Shown here: in pieces, positions 18,273-26,518 of the stretch | How the letters are laid out: each line of letters opens with the position of its first letter | Numbering within the stretch: the first letter of the stretch is position 1 | Origin: Oscillospiraceae bacterium | GTDB lineage: Bacteria > Bacillota > Clostridia > Oscillospirales > Oscillospiraceae | Length of the DNA stretch: 64,000 bases | Direction: 5' to 3' | NCBI GenBank assembly: GCA_910575505.1 | Contig: CAJTFK010000006.1 | Span: forward strand, 118,580 to 182,579 | Made by a program: the position numbers and the translations under genes | The notes under the pieces: model-generated | What the model was told of the DNA's origin: nothing | The model's database searches: none | The model's input: the letters and a program-made list of their open reading frames with translations, nothing else

Positions 18273-19153
18273 CGGGCCGGATTCAAAAAGCCCTCAGCGG
18301 CTTCTATTATGTGGACACCGGCGAAGCGGTCCTGACCTGCCGGGCCCGGGGCAAATTTCGGAAGGAAGGCGTTTCCCCTCTGGTGGGGGACCAGGTGGAA
18401 GTCCGGGAGCTGGGAAATGGTGAGGGGTTTGTAGAGCGTATTCTGCCCCGGCGAAATTCTTTTACGCGGCCCGCTGTGGCGAATATTGACCAGCTGGTGG
18501 TCATCGCCTCCGGCGCCATCCCCAAAACGGACCCCTTCCTCATCGACCGGGTGGCATCCATCGCCGCCCTGAAGGACTGCCGGGTGGTGGTGCTGCTGAA
18601 CAAGTGCGATCTGGACCGGGCGGACGGACTCTATGCCATCTATCAGTCTTCCGGCTTTCCCACCCTCCGTGTCAGCGCGGAGACAGGGGAGGGGCTGGAG
18701 GAGCTGAAGGGGCTGATTGCCGGGAAGCTGTCTGCCTTTACAGGGAACTCAGGCGTTGGAAAATCCAGCATTTTAAATGCGCTGGACCCCGATTTTCAGC
18801 TCCAGGTGGGGGAGGTCAGCGCCGCCCTGGGACGGGGGCGGCATACCACCCGCCATGTGGAGCTCCACCGCCTGTCCTGCGGGGCGGAGGTGGTGGATAC
18901 CCCCGGCTTCTCCTCCTTTGAGGCGGAGGAGCTGAACCTGGAGCTCAAGCGCCGTCTGCCTGAGACCTTTCTGGAATTCCGGCCCTATCTGGGACAGTGC
19001 AGATTTGCGGGCTGCGCCCACACCAGGGAGCAGGGCTGCGCCGTGCTGGAGGCGCTGAAACAGGGCGGTATCCAGAAGAGCCGCCATCAAAGCTATCTCC
19101 GCCTGTATGAGGAGCTGAAGCCTCTTCAGGACTGGCAGGAGAAAAAGAAATAG
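18269..19153 (+). CDS. rsgA: Ribosome small subunit-dependent GTPase A
   Basis: 294 residues, a circularly permuted GTPase that matures the 30S subunit. An N-terminal OB fold is followed by the permuted G motifs, G4 NKCDL before G1 GNSGVGKSS (about residue 160) and G3 DTPGF (about 211). A zinc finger with CRFAGCAHTREQGC closes the protein. It is the last gene before a strong terminator. Confidence 0.96.
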   Translation: MTGRIQKALSGFYYVDTGEAVLTCRARGKFRKEGVSPLVGDQVEVRELGNGEGFVERILPRRNSFTRPAVANIDQLVVIASGAIPKTDPFLIDRVASIAALKDCRVVVLLNKCDLDRADGLYAIYQSSGFPTLRVSAETGEGLEELKGLIAGKLSAFTGNSGVGKSSILNALDPDFQLQVGEVSAALGRGRHTTRHVELHRLSCGAEVVDTPGFSSFEAEELNLELKRRLPETFLEFRPYLGQCRFAGCAHTREQGCAVLEALKQGGIQKSRHQSYLRLYEELKPLQDWQEKKK

Positions 19154-19162
19154 GACAGAAGA

Positions 19163-19187
19163 GTCCGCCCGTTGGGCGGACTTTTTC
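19163..19187 (+). terminator. Terminator closing the yicC-rsgA operon
   Basis: GTCCGCCC (19163-19170), loop GTT, GGGCGGAC (19174-19181), then TTTTT. It begins 10 bases after the rsgA stop. Confidence 0.9.
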
Positions 19188-19245
19188 TGCACCAGGGACA
19201 ATCACCGCTGTATATACTGAACCAGAGGGAAGGAGGTGTGGCGTC

Positions 19246-19404
19246 ATGTGCCGGAGAGACTGGGGCGGCTGTCATCTGTTGGGGCTCTGCGCCGCGGCGC
19301 TGGGAATCGGGATTTTGATTACCGCGATTTTCCCGGTGGGGGCGCTGCTGTTCCTGGTGGCCTTTCTGCTGATCGCCTGCGGCTGCGCATGCTGCAGGCG
19401 GTGA
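19246..19404 (+). CDS. Small cysteine-rich membrane protein
   Basis: 52 residues, MCRRDWGGCHLLGLCAAALG then a continuous hydrophobic stretch and a CGCACCRR tail. One or two membrane helices are expected. AAGGAGGTG lies 8-9 bases upstream of the ATG, supporting translation. The function is unrecognised. It lies between rsgA and spoVM, so a sporulation role is possible but only inferred from position. Confidence 0.65.
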   Translation: MCRRDWGGCHLLGLCAAALGIGILITAIFPVGALLFLVAFLLIACGCACCRR

Positions 19405-19435
19405 ATTCCTTTACTTAAAATTAGGAGGCGGCTTT

Positions 19436-19510
19436 ATGAACATCGTGGTTTGGAAATCCCCCAAAATGCTTCGCGGAATTCTGCGGAAATTGTTCAAGGT
19501 GAAGGAATAA
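19436..19510 (+). CDS. spoVM: Stage V sporulation protein M (24-residue coat anchor)
   Basis: The 24-residue product begins MNIVVWKSPKMLRGILRK and ends KLFKVKE. It aligns without gaps to SpoVM: Lys7, Pro9, Lys10, Leu12, Gly14, Ile15 and Arg17 coincide with Bacillus positions, including the Pro9 kink needed for curvature sensing. SpoVM is an amphipathic helix that marks the forespore membrane and recruits SpoIVA. TTAGGAGGCGGCTTT before the ATG is a strong ribosome binding site. Its place just after prkC-rsgA matches the Bacillus locus order, and sipL and spoIVA follow within 5 kb. Confidence 0.88.
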   Translation: MNIVVWKSPKMLRGILRKLFKVKE

Positions 19511-19579
19511 GCCTGCCGGGCGGTTCATAGAGTAGGACAGGAATACGATGGAACTGCCTGGAAAGGAAGGACGGAGTTC

Positions 19580-21118
19580 ATGGAACTGGAACTGAAAAAA
19601 ACGTCTCTGGATACCTATGAGACGGGGGGCGAGCTGACCCTGACCCAGGAGGAAACGGCGGAAACCATTGTGCCGGACTACTGCCCCGATATTGCCCGCA
19701 TCATCGAAACCGTGGGGAAGGTCTATCTCCACAGCCGGGAGCTGCGGGACGGGAAGGCGGAGCTCTCCGGCACCGTGCGGGTGACGGTGCTCTACACCCC
19801 TGACGGAGAGCCGGGCGTCCGGACGCTGGAATTCGCCATGCCGTTTACCGTTGAGAGCGATAACCGGGGGCTGTCGGGCTGCCAGTACCTGACAGCGGAG
19901 ACAGAACCGGAATTTCTGGAGGCCCGGATGCTGAACCCCCGCAAGGTTTTTACACACTGCAAGCTGGTCACACATATTACCGCCTATCAGCGGATGCCCC
20001 TCAGCTTCTGCACCGACGTGGAGGCCGAGGAGGGTTTCTGTGTGGAGAAGCGCCAGGAACAACAGCACGCAATTCTTTTGACCCACATTGCTGAAAAGGA
20101 TTTTACGTTTACGGAGGAGATCAATCTCTCCCCGGGGCGGGAGGGAGCGGCGGAGCTGCTGACCAACCAGATTTCCAGCACTGTGACCGAGGCGAAAATC
20201 GTGGGGAGCAAGCTGATTTTCAAGGGGATTTTTTCCGTCAGCCTGCTCTACCGTGACAGCGAAGGGACCTGCGGCTCCATGGCGGCAGAACTGCCTTTTT
20301 CCCAAATCATGGAGGTGGAAGGCGTCACGGAGGGAGCTGCCGCGTCCATGCAGCTGCAATTGACGGGGACGGATTTCCAGATTGACGGAGACGACCCCGA
20401 GGGCCGGCAGATTGCCGTGACACTGTACCTGCATGCCACCGCCCTGATGAGGGAGGAACAGGACCTGACTCTGCTCAGCGATCTCTATTCCACGGCCTAT
20501 GATATGACCTATGAGGCCGCGCCGCTGTCTCTCACCAGCTTCTGCGAGGCCATGAACCGCCGTCAGACGGTGCGGGAGGTGCTGGAGATTGGTGTGGTGG
20601 CCAATGCCATTCTGGCGCTGTCGGCCCAGTGCGGAGCGGTTTCCGTCAGCCGGGAGGGGAACATGGCCGTGCTGCGCACCGGCGTAACCGTCCGGGCCAT
20701 GTATCTGGACGAGGGCGGCGTGCCCCTGGTGGCGGAGCGCTGCATCGACGCCAGCTGCCAGCTGGAGCTGCCGGAGGACTGCCGGATCACCGCACGGGCG
20801 GTCTGCCCGGAGGAGGTCCAGGGCGCCCTGGGAGACCGGGGGATCGAGGTCCGGTTCCCGGTGGACTTCCGGGTGGAAGCGGCCTCCCGGGTCAAAAAGG
20901 TCTGTGTCTCCGCCGCCAAGCTGGACACGGAGTCTCCCAAGGACCTGACAGGGGTGCCCTCTCTGGTGCTGCGCTGTATGGGACGGCAGGAGAGCGCCTG
21001 GGACCTGGCGAAGAAATACAATACCACCATCGACTCCATTCTTTCCGCCAACCAGCTGGAGGGAGAGGAGGACCTGCCCCGGGAAAAGCTGCTGCTGATT
21101 CCCAGGAAGCGGGTGTGA
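19580..21118 (+). CDS. sipL: SipL-like SPOCS/LysM spore coat anchoring protein
   Basis: 512 residues. There are repeated SPOCS (DUF3794) domains: one in the first 150 residues (with IVPDYCPDIARI), one in the middle (about 170-310) and one about 330-450. A C-terminal LysM domain (SAWDLAKKYNTTIDSILSAN, about 465-508) follows. This is the architecture of Clostridioides SipL, which binds SpoIVA and fixes the coat to the forespore, replacing Bacillus SpoVID. The length is close to SipL. Neighbouring spoVM and spoIVA support the assignment; a general SPOCS/LysM coat protein is the alternative. Confidence 0.8.
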   Translation: MELELKKTSLDTYETGGELTLTQEETAETIVPDYCPDIARIIETVGKVYLHSRELRDGKAELSGTVRVTVLYTPDGEPGVRTLEFAMPFTVESDNRGLSGCQYLTAETEPEFLEARMLNPRKVFTHCKLVTHITAYQRMPLSFCTDVEAEEGFCVEKRQEQQHAILLTHIAEKDFTFTEEINLSPGREGAAELLTNQISSTVTEAKIVGSKLIFKGIFSVSLLYRDSEGTCGSMAAELPFSQIMEVEGVTEGAAASMQLQLTGTDFQIDGDDPEGRQIAVTLYLHATALMREEQDLTLLSDLYSTAYDMTYEAAPLSLTSFCEAMNRRQTVREVLEIGVVANAILALSAQCGAVSVSREGNMAVLRTGVTVRAMYLDEGGVPLVAERCIDASCQLELPEDCRITARAVCPEEVQGALGDRGIEVRFPVDFRVEAASRVKKVCVSAAKLDTESPKDLTGVPSLVLRCMGRQESAWDLAKKYNTTIDSILSANQLEGEEDLPREKLLLIPRKRV

Positions 21119-21134
21119 TGAACGGATGAAAACA

Positions 21135-21175
21135 GCGGACGTTTCCCGACTTGGAAACGTCCGCTTGCTTTATTT
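21135..21175. terminator. Bidirectional terminator between sipL and DUF4240 gene
   Basis: GCGGACGTTTCC (21135-21146) pairs perfectly with GGAAACGTCCGC (21153-21164), loop of 6. TTGCTTTATTT follows on the plus strand and TGTTTTC on the minus strand, serving both converging genes. Confidence 0.85.
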
Positions 21176-21613
21176 CCATAATTCCTGATTCCTCATGCTC
21201 TCATAGCTGATACCAGGGGTGTGCGGATAGTCCTCCGGAGCCCGGCGGTGCTTTTTGGCCCAGGCGTTTGCGGGAAGATAGAGTACCGACTCAAATTCCA
21301 GGTCAGGATTCAGTCTGGTACTGCCGCTGCGAACAGCCTCATAATAGGCCTGCCCATTAACCACAGCCACGCACCGCTGGTAGAGGAACAGGTCAGCGGA
21401 CATACTGTCTGTGTCTTTATAAAGGCTCTGAGCAATTTTTCGGCTGTCCAGGTTGTGCAGCAGCCGGGACATAGTGTCCTCAAAGGAAAAAATCTCCTCA
21501 TCTGACCGCCGGACCAGAAAACGCAGCGCCGGCGCAAGAACCAGACTGTCGTCGCCTGCACAGTTCCAGTTCAGCAGATCCATGACTCTCCAGAAGAACG
21601 CTTCGTTCTCCAC
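21170..21613 (-). CDS. DUF4240-like protein
   Basis: 147 residues, MENEAFFWRVMDLLNWN with a central (F/M)DTMSRLLHNLD region and FLYQRCVAVVNGQAYYEAV. The order resembles DUF4240 proteins (N-terminal FW..(I/M)D, later FLYFR..(I/V).G...YE). The function is unknown; the family appears among small accessory and immunity-like proteins. It lies 13 bases after the ABC ATPase gene on the same strand and may be co-transcribed. Confidence 0.6.
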   Translation of the reverse strand: MENEAFFWRVMDLLNWNCAGDDSLVLAPALRFLVRRSDEEIFSFEDTMSRLLHNLDSRKIAQSLYKDTDSMSADLFLYQRCVAVVNGQAYYEAVRSGSTRLNPDLEFESVLYLPANAWAKKHRRAPEDYPHTPGISYESMRNQELWK

Positions 21614-21625
21614 GGGATGCGCCTC

Positions 21626-22393
21626 CTAATTCTCCGTGTATCGAGCCAGGAACTGCCGGGTCCGTTCCTCCCTGGGGTGGTCGATAACCTCTCGGGGATC
21701 GCCCTGCTCCACGATGACGCCGCCGTCCATGAAAATCACCTGGTCCGCCACGTCCCGGGCAAAGGCCATCTCGTGGGTGACGATGATCATGGTCGTTTTC
21801 TGTTCCGCCAGGGAACGGATGACCCGCAGGACCTCGCCGGTGAGCTCCGGGTCTAGGGCGGAGGTGGGCTCGTCAAAGCACAGGATGTCCGGCTGTAAAG
21901 CCAATGCCCTTGCGATTGCTACCCGCTGCTGCTGTCCGCCGGAAAGCTGGTGAGGATAATGGTACGCCCGGTCCGCCAGACCCATCTGCGCCAGCAGCTC
22001 CCGGCCCGCCTTGACAATGGCATCTCTGTTCTCGCCGCCCCGTTCCCTGGCCAGCAGCTCCCGGGCCAGGGTGACGTTCTGCAGCGCCGTGTACTGGGGG
22101 AAGAGATTGAAATTCTGAAACACCAGACCGAAGTGGAGCCGCTTCTGCCGGATGTCCTTTTCCGACTGGGTGGAGGGGTCCGACGCGTCAAAAATCACGC
22201 CGCCCTTTACGGCAATGGAGCCGTGGTCCGGCCGCTCCAGAAAGTTCAGGCAGCGGAGCAGGGTGGTCTTTCCGGAGCCGGAGGAGCCGATAATGGACAG
22301 GGCCTGCCCCTCCTCCAGGGAAAAACTGATATCGCTGAGAACCTGGGTATTGCCGAAGTGCTTTTCAATATTCCGTACCTCTAAGATTGCCAT
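21626..22393 (-). CDS. Polar amino-acid ABC transporter, ATP-binding protein
   Basis: 255 residues of the GlnQ/HisP type. Walker A GSSGSGKTT (about 36), Q-loop FQNFNLFPQ (about 95), signature LSGGQQQRVAIARAL (about 147), Walker B ILCFDEPTSALDPE (about 168) and H-loop VTHEM are all present. It energises uptake with the permease and lipoprotein encoded upstream on this strand. Confidence 0.93.
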   Translation of the reverse strand: MAILEVRNIEKHFGNTQVLSDISFSLEEGQALSIIGSSGSGKTTLLRCLNFLERPDHGSIAVKGGVIFDASDPSTQSEKDIRQKRLHFGLVFQNFNLFPQYTALQNVTLARELLARERGGENRDAIVKAGRELLAQMGLADRAYHYPHQLSGGQQQRVAIARALALQPDILCFDEPTSALDPELTGEVLRVIRSLAEQKTTMIIVTHEMAFARDVADQVIFMDGGVIVEQGDPREVIDHPREERTRQFLARYTEN

Positions 22394-22404
22394 ACGTTTC
22401 TCCT

Positions 22405-23055
22405 TTAACGGAAATAGTCCAGCTTCCGTTCAAACCAGCCAAACAGCAAAGTCAGGACGCCCACAAACACCAGAAAGAAAATCGCCGTAGAAAACAGTGG
22501 CCAGATCAGGCCCTTGGCTGCGTATTCATTGGCGGTCATAATGATTTCCTTGTTGGAGATGATGCGGGCCAGGGAAGTATCCTTGACCAGGGTGATGATT
22601 TCGTTGCCCATGGGGGGAACGATGCGCTTCACCAGCTGAAGAAGCGTGACCTTGAAGAAAATCTGGGGCTTCGTCATGCCCAGCACCTGTCCGGCCTCAT
22701 ACTGTCCGCGGGGAACCGACTCAATGCCGCCCCGGAAAATTTCGGAGAAGTAGCAGGCGTAATTGATTACAAAGGCCACTACCGCCGCCATCAGCCGTCC
22801 GCTGTTTCCGGCGGGCCAGGGCGTTCCCCAGCCCAGGAGTCCCGGCCCCAGAAAGATAACCAGCAGCTGGAGCATCAGGGGAGTGCCCCGGATGATCCAG
22901 ACAAAGGTCTTGACCAGCCAGGACAGGGGTTTGAAGCGGCTCATGGAGCCAAAGCAGACCAGAAGCCCCAGAGGGATCGAGAAGACCAGGGTCAATCCGA
23001 AAATCTGGCAGTTGATGATAAAGCCCTCACACAGGCGGCCCAGGATTACACTCAT
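22405..23055 (-). CDS. Polar amino-acid ABC transporter permease
   Basis: 216 residues with about five membrane helices and the EAA-type loop (EAGQVLGMTKPQIFFKVTLLQ, here spanning the conserved Gly). It forms the membrane channel of the transporter. ATG 23055 (MSVILGRLCEG) with GAGGTG seven bases upstream is preferred over the TTG at 23070. A strong hairpin separates it from the binding-protein gene. Confidence 0.92.
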   Translation of the reverse strand: MSVILGRLCEGFIINCQIFGLTLVFSIPLGLLVCFGSMSRFKPLSWLVKTFVWIIRGTPLMLQLLVIFLGPGLLGWGTPWPAGNSGRLMAAVVAFVINYACYFSEIFRGGIESVPRGQYEAGQVLGMTKPQIFFKVTLLQLVKRIVPPMGNEIITLVKDTSLARIISNKEIIMTANEYAAKGLIWPLFSTAIFFLVFVGVLTLLFGWFERKLDYFR

Positions 23056-23080
23056 ATGTTCACACCTCAAAAAACTCCCT

Positions 23081-23111
23081 GTGGGACAGGGGAAAAATTC
23101 CCCTGTCCCAC
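23081..23111 (-). terminator. Intercistronic hairpin between binding-protein and permease genes
   Basis: GTGGGACAGGGGAA and TTCCCCTGTCCCAC form a perfect 14-bp stem with a 3-base loop. On the minus strand AGGGAGTTTTTTGAGG follows, so it can act as a partial terminator or mRNA stabiliser that keeps the binding protein in excess. Confidence 0.75.
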
Positions 23112-23128
23112 GGAAGAGCGTATGTTTC

Positions 23129-24013
23129 TTATTCAGCCAGCTCCAGATTGTACTGGTCGGCCAGAGCTTTCAGGGAACCGTCAGCCACCATTTCCGCGAA
23201 GATATCATTGACGGCGTCCCGGATATCAGAGCCCTTGCGGAAGGCAACGCCATAGTTCTCAACGGCCAGCTCATCCACAATCTCCAGATCGGCATAGTCC
23301 GTACCCTCGCCGGTCATGGCGTTTGCCAGGGTCAGGTCCAGAACAGCGGCGTCGGCGGTGCCAGCTTTGACTTCCATCAGGCAGTCGGTCTGAACGCTTT
23401 TGCCCACATAATCCGCCTGGGCCAGGCCGGCGTCGGGCTCGGAGTCCTCCGTACCGATGATCTGTGCCTCACCGGCGGAACCGACCTCTGCCACCACGGT
23501 CTTCCCCGCCAGGGAAGAGGTGTCGGTATAGTCCGTGCCGGACTTGACCACCACCACCTGGGCGTTCTTCACATAGGGGACCGTGCAGTTCATGTTGGCT
23601 TCCCGCTCGGCATCCAGGGTCAGGCCGTTCCAGATGCAGTCAATGGACTTGCCGGCCAGCTCCACTTCCTTGGTCTCCCAGATAATTTCCTGGAATTCCG
23701 GATCCACGCCCAGCTTTTCACAGACAGCCCGGGCCAGCTCCGTGTCAAAGCCGGTGAAGTTTCCGTCGGCGTCGGTGTAGTTCATGGGCTCATAGACCGT
23801 GTAGCCAATCACCATTTTCCCGTTTCCCTGAACATAGGCCAGGTCGCTGTCTGTCTGACCGCTTCCGGCGTCTCCGGCGGGCTGGTTCTCCGGAGGGGCC
23901 GCAGGGGAGTCGCTGCCGGCGGTGCCGCCGGAGTCCTTGCCGCCGCAGGCCGCCAGGCTCAGGACCATCACAAGGGCCAGCAGAAGGGCCCGAAGTTTCT
24001 TGCTTTTCATCAT
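23129..24013 (-). CDS. Amino-acid ABC transporter substrate-binding lipoprotein
   Basis: 294 residues. A signal peptide ends in a lipobox (LSLAACGG, Cys near residue 23), then a low-complexity Gly/Ser/Pro linker leads into a type 3 extracellular solute-binding domain (about 55-290). It captures a polar amino acid outside the membrane. ATG 24013 follows GGAGGATGAAAAC; upstream TTG 24028 is unlikely. A promoter lies at 24065-24093. Confidence 0.93.
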   Translation of the reverse strand: MMKSKKLRALLLALVMVLSLAACGGKDSGGTAGSDSPAAPPENQPAGDAGSGQTDSDLAYVQGNGKMVIGYTVYEPMNYTDADGNFTGFDTELARAVCEKLGVDPEFQEIIWETKEVELAGKSIDCIWNGLTLDAEREANMNCTVPYVKNAQVVVVKSGTDYTDTSSLAGKTVVAEVGSAGEAQIIGTEDSEPDAGLAQADYVGKSVQTDCLMEVKAGTADAAVLDLTLANAMTGEGTDYADLEIVDELAVENYGVAFRKGSDIRDAVNDIFAEMVADGSLKALADQYNLELAE

Positions 24014-24064
24014 GTTTTCATCCTCCAATTTTGAACGGGCTGTCCGCTCGTTTAATACACTAAC

Positions 24065-24093
24065 AGTTTACCATATGAAAGAACGGCTGTAAA
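24065..24093 (-). promoter_or_regulatory. Sigma-A promoter for the amino-acid ABC operon
   Basis: On the minus strand: TTTACA (24093-24088), 17-nt spacer, TAAACT (24070-24065). It lies about 50 bases upstream of the lipoprotein start. Confidence 0.65.
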
Positions 24094-24233
24094 GCATGAA
24101 TTCGACCAAATCACCCCTTTGACAGTGGAGGGTTCTTTGTGTGCTTTCTCCAAAATCAGACGGGCCGTCATACTTTGATGGGGACGGGCATAGATTGGAA
24201 CATGAATATGGAGCGGAAAAAGGACGGGATGCT

Positions 24234-25709
24234 ATGAACACGACCATCTATCAGAATATCGCCACCCGCACCGCGGGAGATATCTACATCGGCGTGGTGG
24301 GCCCGGTGCGGACCGGCAAGTCCACCTTTATCAAGCGCTTTATGGAGACCCAGGTGATTCCCAACATTGAAAATGTGTACCGCAAGGAGCGTGCCAGGGA
24401 TGAACTGCCCCAGAGCGGTTCCGGCCGGACCATCATGACGGCGGAACCCAAATTTGTGCCGGAGGAAGCGGCTCAGGTTCAGCTGGAGGGCGGTGCGTCC
24501 TTCTCCGTGCGGCTGATTGACTGCGTGGGCTACATGGTCCGGGGGGCCATCGGCCAGTATGAGGACGACACGCCCAGGATGGTGACGACGCCCTGGTACG
24601 ACCACGAAATTCCCATGACGGAAGCAGCGGAAATCGGCACGCGGAAGGTGATTTCCGAGCACTCCACCATCGGCATCGTCATTACCACAGACGGAACGGT
24701 GGCCGATATTCCCCGGGAGGATTATCTGGAGGCGGAGGAGCGGGTCATCCGGGAACTCCAGGAACTTGGGAAGCCCTTCATCGTCCTTCTGAATTCTGCT
24801 GACCCAAGGTCTGACCGGGCTGCGGCCATTGCCAGGGACATCGCCTCCCGCTATGAGGTGAACTGCGTTCCGGTGAACTGCCTGGAGCTGGGAGAGGAGG
24901 ACGTGGCGGACATCCTCAAGGCTGTCCTCTATGAATTCCCCATGCAGGAGCTGGACCTGTTCCTGCCTCCCTGGGTGGACGCTCTGCCATCGGCGCACCC
25001 CATTAAGGCGAACCTTTATGAGGCGGTCCGGCAGAGCACCTCGCAGCTCCAGCACATCCGGGAGGTAGACGGCGTCATCGCCGCTCTGGGAAGCTGTGAG
25101 CATATCAGCGAGGCGGCCATCACAGCCATTGACCTGGGCACCGGCGTGGCCGCCGCCCGGCTGGGTCTGCCCCGTGAACTGTTTTACCGGACGCTGTCGG
25201 AGCAGTCGGGATTTGAGGTGGGGGACGACGGCGACCTCATGAGCCTGCTGACCCGGCTGGCGGCGGTGAAAGCGGAATACGACAAGGTGGCCGGGGCGCT
25301 GAAGGACGTGAAGGAAACGGGGTATGGCATCGTGGTTCCCGGTATTGACGAGCTGACACTGGAGGAGCCGGAAATCATGAAGCAGGGAGGCCGCTACGGC
25401 GTGAGACTGAAAGCCAGCGCCCCCAGCATTCATATGATCCGGGCGGATATTGAGACCGCCGTCTCGCCCATCGTGGGCAACGAGAAGCAGTCCGAGGATA
25501 TGGTGAACTACCTGCTTCAGGAGTTCGAGGGAGACACAGGGAAAATCTGGCAATCCAATATTTTTGGCCGCAGCTTCCACGAGCTGGTCAGCGACGACCT
25601 TCAGGGCAAGCTGAAGCGGATGCCGGACGATGCCCGAAAAAAGCTCCAGGAAACCCTGACCCGCATCATCAACGAGGGCAGCGGGGGGCTGATCTGCATT
25701 ATCCTGTGA
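24234..25709 (+). CDS. spoIVA: Stage IV sporulation protein A (coat morphogenetic ATPase)
   Basis: 491 residues. The N-terminal TRAFAC-type ATPase domain has the P-loop GPVRTGKST (about 23-31), followed by the family-specific sequences YEDDTPRMVTTPWYDHEIPM and STIGIVITTDG. The middle and C-terminal domains end in EGSGGLICIIL, the region that contacts SpoVM. SpoIVA polymerises on the forespore to form the coat basement layer. The ATG at 24234 gives the conserved N-terminus; longer upstream frame is not conserved. Near spoVM and sipL. Confidence 0.95.
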   Translation: MNTTIYQNIATRTAGDIYIGVVGPVRTGKSTFIKRFMETQVIPNIENVYRKERARDELPQSGSGRTIMTAEPKFVPEEAAQVQLEGGASFSVRLIDCVGYMVRGAIGQYEDDTPRMVTTPWYDHEIPMTEAAEIGTRKVISEHSTIGIVITTDGTVADIPREDYLEAEERVIRELQELGKPFIVLLNSADPRSDRAAAIARDIASRYEVNCVPVNCLELGEEDVADILKAVLYEFPMQELDLFLPPWVDALPSAHPIKANLYEAVRQSTSQLQHIREVDGVIAALGSCEHISEAAITAIDLGTGVAAARLGLPRELFYRTLSEQSGFEVGDDGDLMSLLTRLAAVKAEYDKVAGALKDVKETGYGIVVPGIDELTLEEPEIMKQGGRYGVRLKASAPSIHMIRADIETAVSPIVGNEKQSEDMVNYLLQEFEGDTGKIWQSNIFGRSFHELVSDDLQGKLKRMPDDARKKLQETLTRIINEGSGGLICIIL

Positions 25710-25713
25710 TAAA

Positions 25714-25747
25714 GACGGGCGGGCGTCGGGAACGGCGTCCGCCTGTC
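25714..25747 (+). terminator. Probable terminator after spoIVA
   Basis: GACGGGCGGGCGTC (25714-25727) and GGCGTCCGCCTGTC (25734-25747) form a 14-bp stem with wobble pairs. No T-tract follows, so the function is uncertain. Confidence 0.4.
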
Positions 25748-25753
25748 CCCATG

Positions 25754-25826
25754 CCGGCTGCGTCCCATCCCATTCGGAGTTTTTTTGCAGGGAAAGGGCT
25801 GTGTCCCGTTTTCCGGGAGCCTGGCA
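25754..25826 (+). repeat. Dispersed non-coding repeat, copy 1
   Basis: The stretch GGCTGCGTCCCATCCCATTC ... GTGTCCCGTTTTCCGGGAGC matches, in opposite orientation, the block at 57722-57828 and partly that at 27500-27560. Shared words include GTCCCATTCGGAG, GCAGGG and TCTGTCCCGTTTTCCG with small changes. Confidence 0.6.
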
Positions 25827-25929
25827 CAATTGGGAGAACAGACACGCCCCGCGCTTCCATGTACTTGAAGCCCCTTCCGCGATGTGATATGATCGGTTCA
25901 TCAGAATCAGCGCAGGGGAGGGGACGGCA

Positions 25930-26301
25930 GTGGAACGCGGCGGCTTTATTTCATACGGAACGAGCGAAAAAGAGATCATTCGGATGGGGCTTCCGGCTAT
26001 CCGGGCCATTCTTCTGGGCCCTGATGCCGGCGCAAAAAGAAGACTGCTGCTGGCCCTGGACTGGTTCATGGACCCCTATTACAAGCAGGACATCTCGGAC
26101 ATTCACGACGGGCTGGTGGAGCTGCTGCAAAGGGTGGCGGTTTCCTCAGATGACATGGATGCGGCGGAGGACGCCCTGGGGCTTTTGGGCGATTATGAAT
26201 GGCCGCCCTTTCCAATCCTGGAACAGAATTTCGACCACATACCGGACCCGTTAAAATCCTGCGCACGGTCCGTAATCAGCATGGACAGGGATTTGGACTG
26301 A
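25930..26301 (+). CDS. Small hypothetical protein
   Basis: 123 residues, acidic and helical, GTG start with GGGGAGGGGACGGCA upstream. It contains LLLALDWFMDPYYKQDISDI and ends in an acidic tail. I do not recognise the family. The size and composition resemble small immunity or HEAT-like proteins that are common in such accessory stretches, but this is a guess. A terminator follows. Confidence 0.6.
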   Translation: MERGGFISYGTSEKEIIRMGLPAIRAILLGPDAGAKRRLLLALDWFMDPYYKQDISDIHDGLVELLQRVAVSSDDMDAAEDALGLLGDYEWPPFPILEQNFDHIPDPLKSCARSVISMDRDLD

Positions 26302-26307
26302 CAGGAG

Positions 26308-26346
26308 AAAGCCGCCACAGACCCTTCCGGCCGCGGCGGTTTTTTC
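26308..26346 (+). terminator. Terminator
   Basis: AAAGCCGCC and GGCGGTTTTTT (from 26335) form a stem closed by an 18-base loop region and followed by a run of T. Confidence 0.7.
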
Positions 26347-26364
26347 CATTTTTCCTGTTTTTCC

Positions 26365-26485
26365 TGCGGCGCTTTCCTCAGGGGAGGGTTTTTCCGCTTT
26401 CTCTTGCGGTGTTTTTCTCAGGGGAGGGTTTTTTCCGCGTTCTCTTGCGGCGCTTTCCTCAGGGGAGGTTTTTTCCGCTCTCTCT
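26365..26485. repeat. Three tandem ~40-bp GC/T-rich repeats
   Basis: Units at 26365-26404, 26405-26445 and 26446-26485 share TGCGGCGCTTTCCTCAGGGG, then AGGG, a T-run, CCGC and TTCTCT. Each unit contains CCTC-AGGG-GAGG followed by T5-6, a small terminator-like hairpin. Units of 40, 41 and 40 bp are not codon multiples. Confidence 0.8.
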
Positions 26486-26518
26486 CTTATGTGCCTGTCT
26501 CGGGAGGTCCGCATCCTC

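Noticed and set aside
24120..24233. Sigma-E promoter for spoIVA
   Set aside because: CATACTTT near 24169 resembles a -10 box but no matching -35 box is at the right distance.
26365..26485. CRISPR array
   Set aside because: Units are contiguous with no unique spacers, only three copies, and no cas genes nearby.
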